DNA of 19,730 bases, from NCBI GenBank assembly GCA_050873965.1, contig JBNMJS010000029.1:1-19730 (forward strand), read 5' to 3'. The translations under genes and the position numbers were made by a program. Source of the stretch: UBA2883 sp050873965 (GTDB lineage Bacteria > Cyanobacteriota > Vampirovibrionia > Gastranaerophilales > Gastranaerophilaceae). Shown here piece by piece: positions 7,877-15,073 of this stretch. Within the stretch, counting starts at the first letter, position 1, and each line of letters begins with the position of its first letter. Under the pieces are notes generated by a model that did no database searches, was not told the DNA's origin, and saw nothing but the letters and a program-made list of their open reading frames with translations.

Positions 7877-8863
7877 ATGGGCATGTCGGTTAACTTAAAT
7901 AAGATTGTAGATTCCAAAGTCGCTGGTGTATCAGTGTTTGCTTTGACGGGAGTTGGAAAACTAGTTTCTGACTACAAAAAAGCACCTGATGACAAAAAGG
8001 ATTTTGTGTTACTGAGAGATAGTATTATCCTTGGTGGCTCTGCTATGGGAGTCGTAGGCTATGAATACACTTCAAGAAAATTAACAAAAAACAAATTTAT
8101 ACAAAATAAACTGAATGCATTAAAAGAAACAACAAAACAAAAAATAAAAGATTCTAATATTTATCAAAAAGCCCTAAAACCGATACATCAAAAATTTGAT
8201 AAAAGTACTCATTATTGCATAGAACAAGTAAAAAACGTAACAAAAGACTGTGTAAACAATACATTAATGGTAGCGAGTGGTATCTTTGGTGCAGTTGCTG
8301 CTGACTATGGAATAAGATACACCCACCTTGATAAAAACAAAAAACTACGCAAATTAACACGACCAGACGAAAACAGAATTGGTACATTATACAATATTGA
8401 AGACAAACTCATCAACAAATGGCAAAATAGTGCCATAAACAAAGACCTTGAAAATACTGTTGGAACAGAAGTTAAATCAAACATATATTCAAGAATTACC
8501 GACATGCCTGCAATGAAAATGTTCAACAAAACAATGGTAGGAATGCAAGGTTTTGAAGTTATTGAAGAAAAAACATTCAAAGAACGAATGAAACATGCCC
8601 GAAAATGCTTAATAACAAACTCTCTTGTACCTTTATTTTTCCTATCAATATCATCAAGTTTAACGAAAAACTTGAAAGGTATTGTAAGAATACCAATTAT
8701 TTTCTCATCACTTGTTGCAGGTACAATGTACACGAACAAAACTATAACTTCTATGGGTTCATCACCAAAGAAATCAAAACCTCAAAAGGAACAAATCAAA
8801 CTACCTAAACAAACAACGGCTCAATCTTCATTAAGTACCCAATCAGGCACTTTAGTATCATAA
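7877..8863 (+). CDS. Lineage-specific multi-pass membrane protein, unknown function
   Basis: The 328-residue product is not recognised. Hydrophobic segments at about 14-32, 45-65, 127-146, 244-261 and 268-285 suggest four or five membrane passes or hairpins. They are separated by Lys-rich helical regions, notably 68-110 and 150-240. The tail (295-328) is Lys/Gln/Ser/Thr-rich and looks disordered. The ATG at 7877 is preferred because GGA (7867-7869) lies 7 nt upstream; TTG 7865 has no ribosome site and ATG 7883 is also possible. Its last 43 bp overlap the 3' end of the convergent TPR gene, with no hairpin terminator between. Function unknown. Confidence 0.7.
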   Translation: MGMSVNLNKIVDSKVAGVSVFALTGVGKLVSDYKKAPDDKKDFVLLRDSIILGGSAMGVVGYEYTSRKLTKNKFIQNKLNALKETTKQKIKDSNIYQKALKPIHQKFDKSTHYCIEQVKNVTKDCVNNTLMVASGIFGAVAADYGIRYTHLDKNKKLRKLTRPDENRIGTLYNIEDKLINKWQNSAINKDLENTVGTEVKSNIYSRITDMPAMKMFNKTMVGMQGFEVIEEKTFKERMKHARKCLITNSLVPLFFLSISSSLTKNLKGIVRIPIIFSSLVAGTMYTNKTITSMGSSPKKSKPQKEQIKLPKQTTAQSSLSTQSGTLVS

Positions 8864-9681
8864 AGGTCGTTTAATTCATTATCAAGATTTTTTATAGCAT
8901 CTTTAATTTCTTGATTTGTAGGTGCTAATTCAAGTGCTTTCTTGAAATCACTTTTTGCAAATTGCTTGCTATCTAATTTTAAATAAGTTAAACCTCTTTT
9001 ATAATATGCAGAAGTATATTTAGGATTTTGTTCTATTGCAGTAGTGAAATCTTTAATAGCATCTTCATATTGTTCCAATTTACACTTTGTTAATGCCATA
9101 TTGTAATATGTACTTGGTGCATATTTACACAACTTGATTGCCATATTATAATCCTCTAATGCACCTTGATAATCACCTAATTCACCTCTTACAACACCTC
9201 TATTTGCATACGCACTTTGAGAATTTTTGTCATATCTGATTGCTGCATCATAATCAAGTTTTGCACCCGTATAATCTTTCATTTTATCTTTTGCAATACC
9301 ACGACTAACATATATTTTAGAATCTTTTTTATTTAATTCTATTGCTCTATCAAAATCATCAATGGCCTCTGTATAATTCCCTCTAGCAAACCAAACTCTA
9401 CCACGAGAATAAAATATATCAGAATCCTCTGGCGACAATTCTTCTGCTTTTACATAATCATCTAACGCACTACCATAATCTTTCAAACAGAATTTCAAAA
9501 AACCTCTTTGAACATATAATTTTACATTATCAGGATGTTTGTCAATTTTTTTATCACATTTTTTTATTTTTTTTATCAACTGTGTATCAGTTAACATTGA
9601 ATCATATCCAGCAAAAGATATGTTTTGACTAACCAAAACAATTGTTGAAAACATAATAATAAATTTTAAAAAATTTCTCAT
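8821..9681 (-). CDS. Exported TPR-repeat protein
   Basis: The 286-residue protein begins with a signal peptide: a basic MRNFLK, then a hydrophobic stretch ending in SFA, with likely cleavage after residue 24. It then carries six tandem 34-residue tetratricopeptide repeats (about 54-257) with the usual W/Y-G-Y-A-A-P pattern. TPR proteins are protein-binding scaffolds; this one would act outside the cytoplasmic membrane. ATG 9681 is chosen because it gives a tidy signal peptide; an in-frame GTG at 9696 has no ribosome site. It starts 18 bp after the pheA stop and is probably co-transcribed, although no functional link is evident. Its 3' end overlaps the convergent gene at 7877. Confidence 0.85.
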   Translation of the reverse strand: MRNFLKFIIMFSTIVLVSQNISFAGYDSMLTDTQLIKKIKKCDKKIDKHPDNVKLYVQRGFLKFCLKDYGSALDDYVKAEELSPEDSDIFYSRGRVWFARGNYTEAIDDFDRAIELNKKDSKIYVSRGIAKDKMKDYTGAKLDYDAAIRYDKNSQSAYANRGVVRGELGDYQGALEDYNMAIKLCKYAPSTYYNMALTKCKLEQYEDAIKDFTTAIEQNPKYTSAYYKRGLTYLKLDSKQFAKSDFKKALELAPTNQEIKDAIKNLDNELNDLYDTKVPDWVLNED

Positions 9682-9699
9682 AAATTTTAATCTCACGAA

Positions 9700-10560
9700 T
9701 TAAATTCGTTCATAAGAACCCATAAATCTAAAATATTTAGTATGTTTTTTAACGTTTTCGATTGCAGATTGAACATTTTCTTCTTTAATATGACCTGCAA
9801 AATCTAAATACAAAATATATTCATTTGCTTCCAACTTTGATGGAGTAGCATGAATATATGTAATATTAATTTTTCTTTCTGCAAATTCTTTTACAATATC
9901 AAACAATGCACCAGGAACATCGGCTAATGAAATAGCAATACTTGAAATACTATGCTCTGTTGGTTCTGTTTCAAAATCACCTATCATGATAAATTTCGTA
10001 TGATTGTCTTTATCATTATTAATATTTGGATTTAAAATGTTCAAATTATATATTTCAGCAGTCTTTTCTGTACCAATAATTGCATAAGTCAAATTATATG
10101 AATTTAATAAACGAGCAGCTTCTTCTGTATCTGCAGTATTTATTATATTCAAATGCATTGGTAACTGAGTTTTAATATACTCTTGGCAACGAGCAATCGC
10201 AGGTGCTGGAGCAATCAAACCTGTAATATTATAAATTTCACTATTCTTAGATAACAAACAATTGTTTGCTGGAAGAACTGCCTCTGATAATATTTTAATA
10301 TTTTCATTTGATGATTTAATCAAATTGTCATTAGTTTCTCTAATAATACCTTCTTTTGCATTTTCAACAGGTATTACACCAACAGCATCTTTATCATCTT
10401 CAACATAAGAAATAATTTCTTTTATTGTTCTAAATGGCATTTGATATGCATCAAGATTATATTTAGCACAAAAATAATCCTTCGCCATTTCTGTGAAAGA
10501 ACCACTTGTACCTAAATATGCAACTGTTTTAATATTTTCTGAATGAACAAAATTTGACAT
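9700..10560 (-). CDS. pheA: Prephenate dehydratase (divergent), with ACT domain
   Basis: This enzyme converts prephenate to phenylpyruvate in phenylalanine synthesis. The 286 residues show the two-lobed dehydratase fold: YLGTSGSFTEMA near 15-26, IPVENAKEG (63-71), and IIGTEKTAEIYNL (161-173). A C-terminal ACT domain (about 205-283) includes DVPGAL and GSY. Several canonical motifs deviate. The family SHPQ...QC motif is APAPAIARC (117-125), TRF is TKF (188-190) and the ACT ESRP is IHATP (236-240). No chorismate mutase domain is fused. The start is ATG 10560, which follows TATAAT by exactly 6 nt, so the mRNA is probably leaderless; an upstream TTG would include the promoter. A weakly active or differently regulated enzyme is possible. 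Confidence 0.85.
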   Translation of the reverse strand: MSNFVHSENIKTVAYLGTSGSFTEMAKDYFCAKYNLDAYQMPFRTIKEIISYVEDDKDAVGVIPVENAKEGIIRETNDNLIKSSNENIKILSEAVLPANNCLLSKNSEIYNITGLIAPAPAIARCQEYIKTQLPMHLNIINTADTEEAARLLNSYNLTYAIIGTEKTAEIYNLNILNPNINNDKDNHTKFIMIGDFETEPTEHSISSIAISLADVPGALFDIVKEFAERKINITYIHATPSKLEANEYILYLDFAGHIKEENVQSAIENVKKHTKYFRFMGSYERI

Positions 10561-10566
10561 ACAAAG

Positions 10567-10595
10567 ATTATAACCTAATTTAAACAAATTTTAAA
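10567..10595 (-). promoter_or_regulatory. Promoter of pheA (leaderless start)
   Basis: On the minus strand TTTAAA (10595-10590), a 17-nt spacer and TATAAT (10572-10567) form a sigma70-type promoter. The ATG begins 6 nt downstream of the -10, so transcription would start at the start codon, and no ribosome-binding site is present. Confidence 0.6.
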
Positions 10596-10648
10596 GATAA
10601 ATATTCAATATTTTTCAATAAATCATCTGTTATGTGGATATTTACTTA

Positions 10649-10677
10649 TTGAAATATCGAGCGAAATTTAGTACAAT
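10649..10677 (+). promoter_or_regulatory. Sigma70-type promoter of the DAACS symporter gene
   Basis: TTGAAA (10649-10654), a 17-nt spacer and TACAAT (10672-10677) make the best promoter in the window. The expected start near 10684 gives a leader of about 36 nt containing GAGAGGA (10705-10711), 8 nt before the ATG. Confidence 0.75.
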
Positions 10678-10719
10678 AGTGAGGTTAAGAAAGTTTTTAA
10701 TTATGAGAGGATTTATAAT

Positions 10720-12042
10720 ATGAAACTACACATGCAAGTGCTAATTGCCTTAGGACTAGGTTTTAAAAGAAATTGGCACATATTCTTCGGTTTAATTGCC
10801 GGTGTAATCGTTGGTGTATTTATGCACACTCACCAAAATGTGATTGCACTTAACTTTTTGACATTTATCGGTCAGTTATTTATCAGAATGATTCAAATGG
10901 TTGTAATTCCATTAGTAATCTCTGCCATTGTAATTGGTATCACTAGTGTTGGTGATAACAAACAATTGGGTAAATTCGGTAAAAAAATGGTACTATACTA
11001 CGGTATTATTACCGTTGCTGCTGTAACAATTGGTGCTTTACTTGCACTTATTTTCCAACCTGGTGTTGGTGCAGCACACTATATTGCAAAAGGTACTGCT
11101 GATAGTATTCAAAATACAGTAGCATCAACAATTGCTGCTCAAAAAGGACAAATTTTGAACTTATTCTTAGGATTTATTCCTAAAAACCCATTAGAATCAA
11201 TCGCAAAAGGTGATATGGTTCCAATTATTGTATTCAGTTTAGTATTCTCTGTTGCATTAGCAAAAGTTGGTGATGTAAACCGTTCATTAGTTTCATTCTT
11301 CGAATCAGTTTTCGCAGCAACAATGAAAGTTACTGATTGGATTATGTATTTTGCAGCACCTGGTGTATTTGCTTTAACAGCAATTGCAGTATCACAATTT
11401 GGTGCTGATATTTTCGTAAGTATTTCAAAATATTTGATGGTACTTGCTATCGGATTTGCAATACAATTATTCGTTGTATATCCAATATTCTTAAAAATAT
11501 TCTCAAAAGTTCCAGTATTGATGTTATACGCAGCAATCGCAGAAGCAATGATGGTTGCATTTGGTACAGCAAGTTCATCTGCAACATTGCCATTAACAAT
11601 TGCTTGTTGTGAAAAACGTGGTATTTCACACAAAGTTTCAAGTTTCGTACTTCCATTAGGTGCAACTTTAAACATGGACGGTACTGCACTACTTCAAACA
11701 GTTGCAGTAATCTTCCTAGCACAAGCGTATGGCGTTGCATTAACTCCATTCTTGATTATACAAATTGCTCTATTAGCAATCATCGCATCAAGTACATGTG
11801 CAGGTATTCCTGGAGCAGGCTTAATCACTATTGCCCTAATCCTTAACGGAATGGGCTTAAGTCCAGAACAACTAGTTGCAGGTTTTGCATTCTTGTTCAC
11901 AATCGAAAGAATAACAGATATGATGAGAACTATGTTAAACGTTACATCTGATGCAGTTGTAGCAGCTGCTATCGCTGATAACGAAAATGAAATCAATTAT
12001 GATTTACTAACAAACCCATCATCATATAACGAAATTATATAA
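10720..12042 (+). CDS. Dicarboxylate/amino acid:cation symporter (DAACS, glutamate/aspartate type)
   Basis: This inner-membrane transporter takes up acidic amino acids or C4-dicarboxylates with sodium or protons. It has 440 residues and the GltPh-type fold. HP1 carries the serine motif (ASSSATLP, 284-291). TM7 has NMDGT (318-322), the cation-binding signature. HP2 has CAGIPGAG (360-367). TM8 retains Asp400, Arg403, Thr404, Asn407 and Asp411 in DMMRTMLNVTSD. The TM8 arginine favours acidic substrates over neutral ones. GltP/GltT and DctA are close relatives and cannot be told apart here. It has its own promoter and is followed by a strong terminator, so it is a single-gene unit. Confidence 0.93.
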   Translation: MKLHMQVLIALGLGFKRNWHIFFGLIAGVIVGVFMHTHQNVIALNFLTFIGQLFIRMIQMVVIPLVISAIVIGITSVGDNKQLGKFGKKMVLYYGIITVAAVTIGALLALIFQPGVGAAHYIAKGTADSIQNTVASTIAAQKGQILNLFLGFIPKNPLESIAKGDMVPIIVFSLVFSVALAKVGDVNRSLVSFFESVFAATMKVTDWIMYFAAPGVFALTAIAVSQFGADIFVSISKYLMVLAIGFAIQLFVVYPIFLKIFSKVPVLMLYAAIAEAMMVAFGTASSSATLPLTIACCEKRGISHKVSSFVLPLGATLNMDGTALLQTVAVIFLAQAYGVALTPFLIIQIALLAIIASSTCAGIPGAGLITIALILNGMGLSPEQLVAGFAFLFTIERITDMMRTMLNVTSDAVVAAAIADNENEINYDLLTNPSSYNEII

Positions 12043-12065
12043 AAATAATTTCATAAAAAATAAAC

Positions 12066-12097
12066 AAAAAAAGGGCTGAAAATTCAGTCCTTTTTTT
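12066..12097 (+). terminator. Rho-independent terminator after the symporter
   Basis: A run of A's, stem GGGCTGA (12073-12079), loop AAAT and TCAGTCC (12084-12090) are followed by seven T's. The stem has one G-T pair. The flanking A and T runs extend it. Confidence 0.85.
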
Positions 12098-12155
12098 ATG
12101 CAAAAATTATACAAAATTTCCACTACCTAATTTCGGCAAAACACATGTAATCATT

Positions 12156-12186
12156 GAACTTGACATGCTTTACAAAAGTTCACAAT
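12156..12186 (+). promoter_or_regulatory. Candidate promoter with overlapping inverted repeat
   Basis: A perfect -35 TTGACA (12160-12165) is followed, after 15 nt, by CACAAT (12181-12186) as a possible -10 for the gene at 12260. GAACTT (12156-12161) and AAGTTC (12176-12181) form an inverted repeat that overlaps both elements and could be an operator. The -10 is poor, so this is tentative. Confidence 0.35.
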
Positions 12187-12259
12187 AACCTTATTTTAAG
12201 CAATATTTTGCCTAAAAAAAACTTTATATAAGTAAGTTATGGGATAAGGAATAAGAGAA

Positions 12260-12910
12260 ATGGTAAGTTCAGCTAATTACAATTTGGCAATAACTTCGGG
12301 ACTACAATCTCAAGTAAATGCTTCCAATTCTATCAAATTCGGTGATCATAAAGAAAAAGCAGAAAAACCGATAGTTATTCAAAATGCCAAAATTAAATTT
12401 CACAAAATCAAACAATCTGATAAATATTCTGTTCAAGGTGAATGGAATGATGAATATACCGTTACAATAGAATGCGATAAGAGCAATAAAGAAATTGAAA
12501 AAAATATGTCAGCATTAATGAATAGGTATAGACTCATCACATTCAAAATTCCACCAAAACAAATTTATACATATCTAAAAAATTGTTATAAAATTGACTC
12601 AATATCTGCACCACAAAGATATAACGGTGCTGGCACAAAAGCAATTCAAGCATTGCTTGAACGCAGTTTAGCTGATAAAGATACTGAAGGCAGGATAGTT
12701 GTTTATGCAGAAATTATTGATGGAGAAACATCACCTGCTGGTTTCTTCTACAAACTCGGTTTTAGATTTGTTGATGCATCAATGAATGATGTTATGGAAG
12801 ATTGGGTAAAGAAAAATATAAAAACCAATGCTCCAAAGTTAACTGGTATGATGTACTTACCTAAAAATCATATCAATAAATTAATGATGTACAACATGAA
12901 ATATCTATAA
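12260..12910 (+). CDS. GNAT-fold acetyltransferase-like protein
   Basis: The 216-residue protein has features of the GNAT superfamily, which transfers acyl groups from CoA. QRYNGAGTKAIQALLERS (119-136) matches the CoA-binding motif A (Q/R-x-x-G-x-G/A). It is followed by a VVYAEI strand, and GFFYKLGFRFVD (161-172) matches motif B. The N-terminal ~100 residues do not resemble the usual acceptor half: a Ser/Asn-rich leader ends in IKFGDHKEK, then come basic beta-like segments. The substrate is unknown. The ATG has AAGGA 9 nt upstream. It is bounded by a terminator upstream and a 180-bp gap downstream, so it stands alone. The GNAT call is by motif only. Confidence 0.7.
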   Translation: MVSSANYNLAITSGLQSQVNASNSIKFGDHKEKAEKPIVIQNAKIKFHKIKQSDKYSVQGEWNDEYTVTIECDKSNKEIEKNMSALMNRYRLITFKIPPKQIYTYLKNCYKIDSISAPQRYNGAGTKAIQALLERSLADKDTEGRIVVYAEIIDGETSPAGFFYKLGFRFVDASMNDVMEDWVKKNIKTNAPKLTGMMYLPKNHINKLMMYNMKYL

Positions 12911-12965
12911 TTTTCGTTAATAATGATACAAGAGCTTGTTTACTTGATTATGACGTATTTTTAAA

Positions 12966-12981
12966 TTACAATGTTTTGTAA
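12966..12981. promoter_or_regulatory. Perfect 6-bp inverted repeat upstream of the 13091 gene
   Basis: TTACAA-TGTT-TTGTAA is a symmetric 16-bp site about 110 bp before the gene at 13091. It could be an operator. No partner regulator is seen, and short palindromes arise by chance in AT-rich DNA. The rest of the 180-bp gap (12911-13090) holds AT-rich sequence with no gene. Confidence 0.25.
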
Positions 12982-13090
12982 CAAAAAGTACGGCAATTGT
13001 AAATTTTCAAAAAAATATTAGCAAAAATTTTTATTTTCAAAATTTTAATAATGTAGTGTGTAGTATGTAATGTCGTAGAAGGAGTCAACA

Positions 13091-14128
13091 TTGACTGGAA
13101 TAGCTGGATTTGGGAATAACAACAACTATTTGATGAACAGTAAAACAAATTTTAGAAGTGAGAAAACTGAAACTAAAAAAACTGATAAATCAGAAGAAAA
13201 AAATGTAGAAAAAACGAAAAGAAAAGATATATATGCAGAAATGCCAGTTCGTGCGTTAGGGTATTCTAACGAATTGGGTGAAGCAATTAGACCATTGAGT
13301 CCATTGTTAGCAAACTTGTCATGGTTACCTGCAATTGCTTATATTGGGGCAGATGTTGCCGATAAATATAAACAAGATGAATATGGCGACCAAGAACCAA
13401 GCAAAAAACGTGCTTCAAAACAATTGGCGACACAAATGCTTGCTAGTGTATTCTTACCAACAGCAGCAGTAAAAGTTGGTCAAGGAATTGCAAACAACGT
13501 AGCAGGATTCTCAAAGAGTGGATTAACATTAACTCACAGAGAAAACATCTCTGACATGGTACTTAATTCAATGAATGAAGGCGAACATAAGGCATTCTTA
13601 AATGCTGAAAACCAAGTTGATAAGGCAGCATTTAAAGACTCATTAGCAGGAAAAGTTGATGAAATTACAAAACATAAAAAGACACATAAAGGTTTAATGC
13701 AACCATTCTATGCTGCAATTGATTTCATCAAAAAACCTTTGGTTCGTGAACCAAAATCAGAAAATCTAAAAGCATACACAAGTGCTGTTGTTGATAGACT
13801 TGTTGATGCTCGTCAACAATTATTGGACGGTGTTAAACCTGAAAAAATGTCTGAAAAAGCATTCAATAAATTTATGAAACATGCAAAAGATGTCCCAATG
13901 GAAGAAAAACAAAGTTTGGCATTTGATGCAATTCGTAAAATGGAAAAAAGCAAAATGTTTAATAATAGAATTATCAAATCAATCGGTGGTTTGGCAGCAT
14001 TATCTATCATGGCAAAACCTATTGATAAATTCGTTGAACATGTTGTTATTGGCAAATTCGTTGGGCCTGCAATTGACAGTATCAATGCAAAACCAAAAGA
14101 AAAAGCCAACGAAACAAAACAAGCATAA
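13091..14128 (+). CDS. Membrane protein resembling mitochondrial fission process protein 1 (MTP18/MTFP1)
   Basis: The start is TTG 13091, fixed by AAGGAG (13079-13084) 6 nt upstream. The 345-residue product has a Lys/Glu-rich leader (20-48). Residues 46-71 follow D-Y----VR-LGY-NE-GEA-R-L-P, which matches the start of eukaryotic MTFP1 as I recall it. Next come a hydrophobic segment with AD--DK-K (about 76-94), QMLASVFLP (115-123) matching MTFP1 Q-LASV--P, and a hydrophobic GGLAALSIMAKPID segment (299-312), then KFVEHVV, matching the MTFP1 end (PID--V). About 150 mainly helical, charged residues (140-293) separate the last two blocks and are absent from the ~166-residue human protein. MTFP1 is a mitochondrial inner-membrane protein in fission. 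The role here is unknown. A terminator follows. Confidence 0.75.
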   Translation: MTGIAGFGNNNNYLMNSKTNFRSEKTETKKTDKSEEKNVEKTKRKDIYAEMPVRALGYSNELGEAIRPLSPLLANLSWLPAIAYIGADVADKYKQDEYGDQEPSKKRASKQLATQMLASVFLPTAAVKVGQGIANNVAGFSKSGLTLTHRENISDMVLNSMNEGEHKAFLNAENQVDKAAFKDSLAGKVDEITKHKKTHKGLMQPFYAAIDFIKKPLVREPKSENLKAYTSAVVDRLVDARQQLLDGVKPEKMSEKAFNKFMKHAKDVPMEEKQSLAFDAIRKMEKSKMFNNRIIKSIGGLAALSIMAKPIDKFVEHVVIGKFVGPAIDSINAKPKEKANETKQA

Positions 14129-14152
14129 AAAATTAAATTTTAAGCATACAAG

Positions 14153-14181
14153 AGATGACTACAAATGTAGTCATCTTTTTC
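14153..14181 (+). terminator. Rho-independent terminator after the MTP18-like gene
   Basis: AGATGACTAC (14153-14162) and GTAGTCATCT (14167-14176) form a perfect 10-bp stem with a 4-nt AAAT loop. A T-rich tail (TTTTTCTTT) follows. It lies 24 bp past the stop codon. Confidence 0.85.
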
Positions 14182-14209
14182 TTTAACTTTATTCTTAAAA
14201 TGATAAAAT
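14182..14209 (+). promoter_or_regulatory. Candidate extended -10 promoter of the 14230 gene
   Basis: TGATAAAAT (14201-14209) is an extended -10 (TG-N-TAAAAT). TTTAAC at 14182-14187 is a weak -35 with a 16-nt spacer, directly after the preceding terminator. A start near 14216 would give a very short leader that begins with the ribosome-binding site. Confidence 0.35.
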
Positions 14210-14229
14210 ATTGATAAAGGATATTATCA

Positions 14230-15066
14230 ATGGACTTTATCAGAAACTTATTTAATCCACTAAACAAAAAGAGAGAATATAAAGACCTTTCAAAAGACAG
14301 TAAACAAGTAGTCACACCTCAACCTAGTGACCTTTTAATTTATGCACGAGATATTGCAGGTGTGCAAATGCAAAAACACATGCAACTTCTTAATGATTGC
14401 AAATGGATTAGAGCAGAATATACATACCCAGCATTTGATAGTATGAATTTTATTTATAAAAACAAAGTTTTTTCTATAATAATTGATATTCAAGATACCT
14501 CTGGAAATTCATATTTGCCAGAACAATATATAAAAAGACAACTACTTGCATCAAAACAACATAACCTAATACCGTGTAAATTTCCTGTATGCGTTGATAA
14601 TCCGACAAATCCGAACATGAACACAATAAAAGCACTTCATAATGGTTGGAATTTGTTCAATACTGAAACTGACGAAGAAATTATCCCCGAACACATAGCC
14701 ACAACAGAAAAGATTGAACTTTCAAGATGGGAAATGAGAAATTTTGCAATAACATATATTAGGAGACTTTTTGATACACAACACTTAAAAGTTTTATCAT
14801 TCCAAGATACATTGGAAGTTGATCCTCAGATATGGTTTGAAGATTCCAACGGCAAAAAGTGCTGGTTAATAATTCGATGCGAAACAACACCAAAAGAAAA
14901 AGCCGAAAAGCCAGACAAACTTAATGAAATCATAAGACGATGTTTTACATATGATGGATATTTTGCAGGAATTGTTTTAAAACCACTAGATGATGACAAA
15001 CTCTATCGTGGTTCACGTGTTAATATTGAATTTAATGGTTTAGAAAAAATCCACTCTGTGTTATAA
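14230..15066 (+). CDS. Conserved-looking cytosolic protein, unknown function
   Basis: The 278-residue product has no signal peptide or membrane segment and is not recognised. It is a mixed alpha/beta protein with an apparent internal echo. Two similar units each end in a beta strand followed by charged residues: YPAFDSMNFIYKNKVFSIII (66-85) and DPQIWFEDSNGKKCWLIIRC (198-217). The second, with Asp198, Glu204 and Glu218, is mildly reminiscent of PD-(D/E)XK nuclease cores, but this is only a hint. An N-terminal Lys-rich segment precedes residue 30. AAAGGA lies 8 nt before the ATG. It starts a two-gene unit with the BioG-like hydrolase, whose ATG is 7 nt past its stop. Confidence 0.75.
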   Translation: MDFIRNLFNPLNKKREYKDLSKDSKQVVTPQPSDLLIYARDIAGVQMQKHMQLLNDCKWIRAEYTYPAFDSMNFIYKNKVFSIIIDIQDTSGNSYLPEQYIKRQLLASKQHNLIPCKFPVCVDNPTNPNMNTIKALHNGWNLFNTETDEEIIPEHIATTEKIELSRWEMRNFAITYIRRLFDTQHLKVLSFQDTLEVDPQIWFEDSNGKKCWLIIRCETTPKEKAEKPDKLNEIIRRCFTYDGYFAGIVLKPLDDDKLYRGSRVNIEFNGLEKIHSVL

Positions 15067-15073
15067 AAAAACT

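Noticed and set aside
10714..10719. TATAAT directly abutting the symporter ATG
   Set aside because: Too close to the start codon to be its promoter, and a good promoter with a ribosome site lies upstream at 10649-10711.
11139..11675. 178-codon frame on the minus strand
   Set aside because: Antisense to the symporter gene, which has clear family motifs; no start signals of its own.
14230..15066. Restriction-endonuclease (PD-(D/E)XK) assignment
   Set aside because: The acidic residues and strand pattern are suggestive only; the canonical E-x-K step is not evident, so no nuclease function is claimed.
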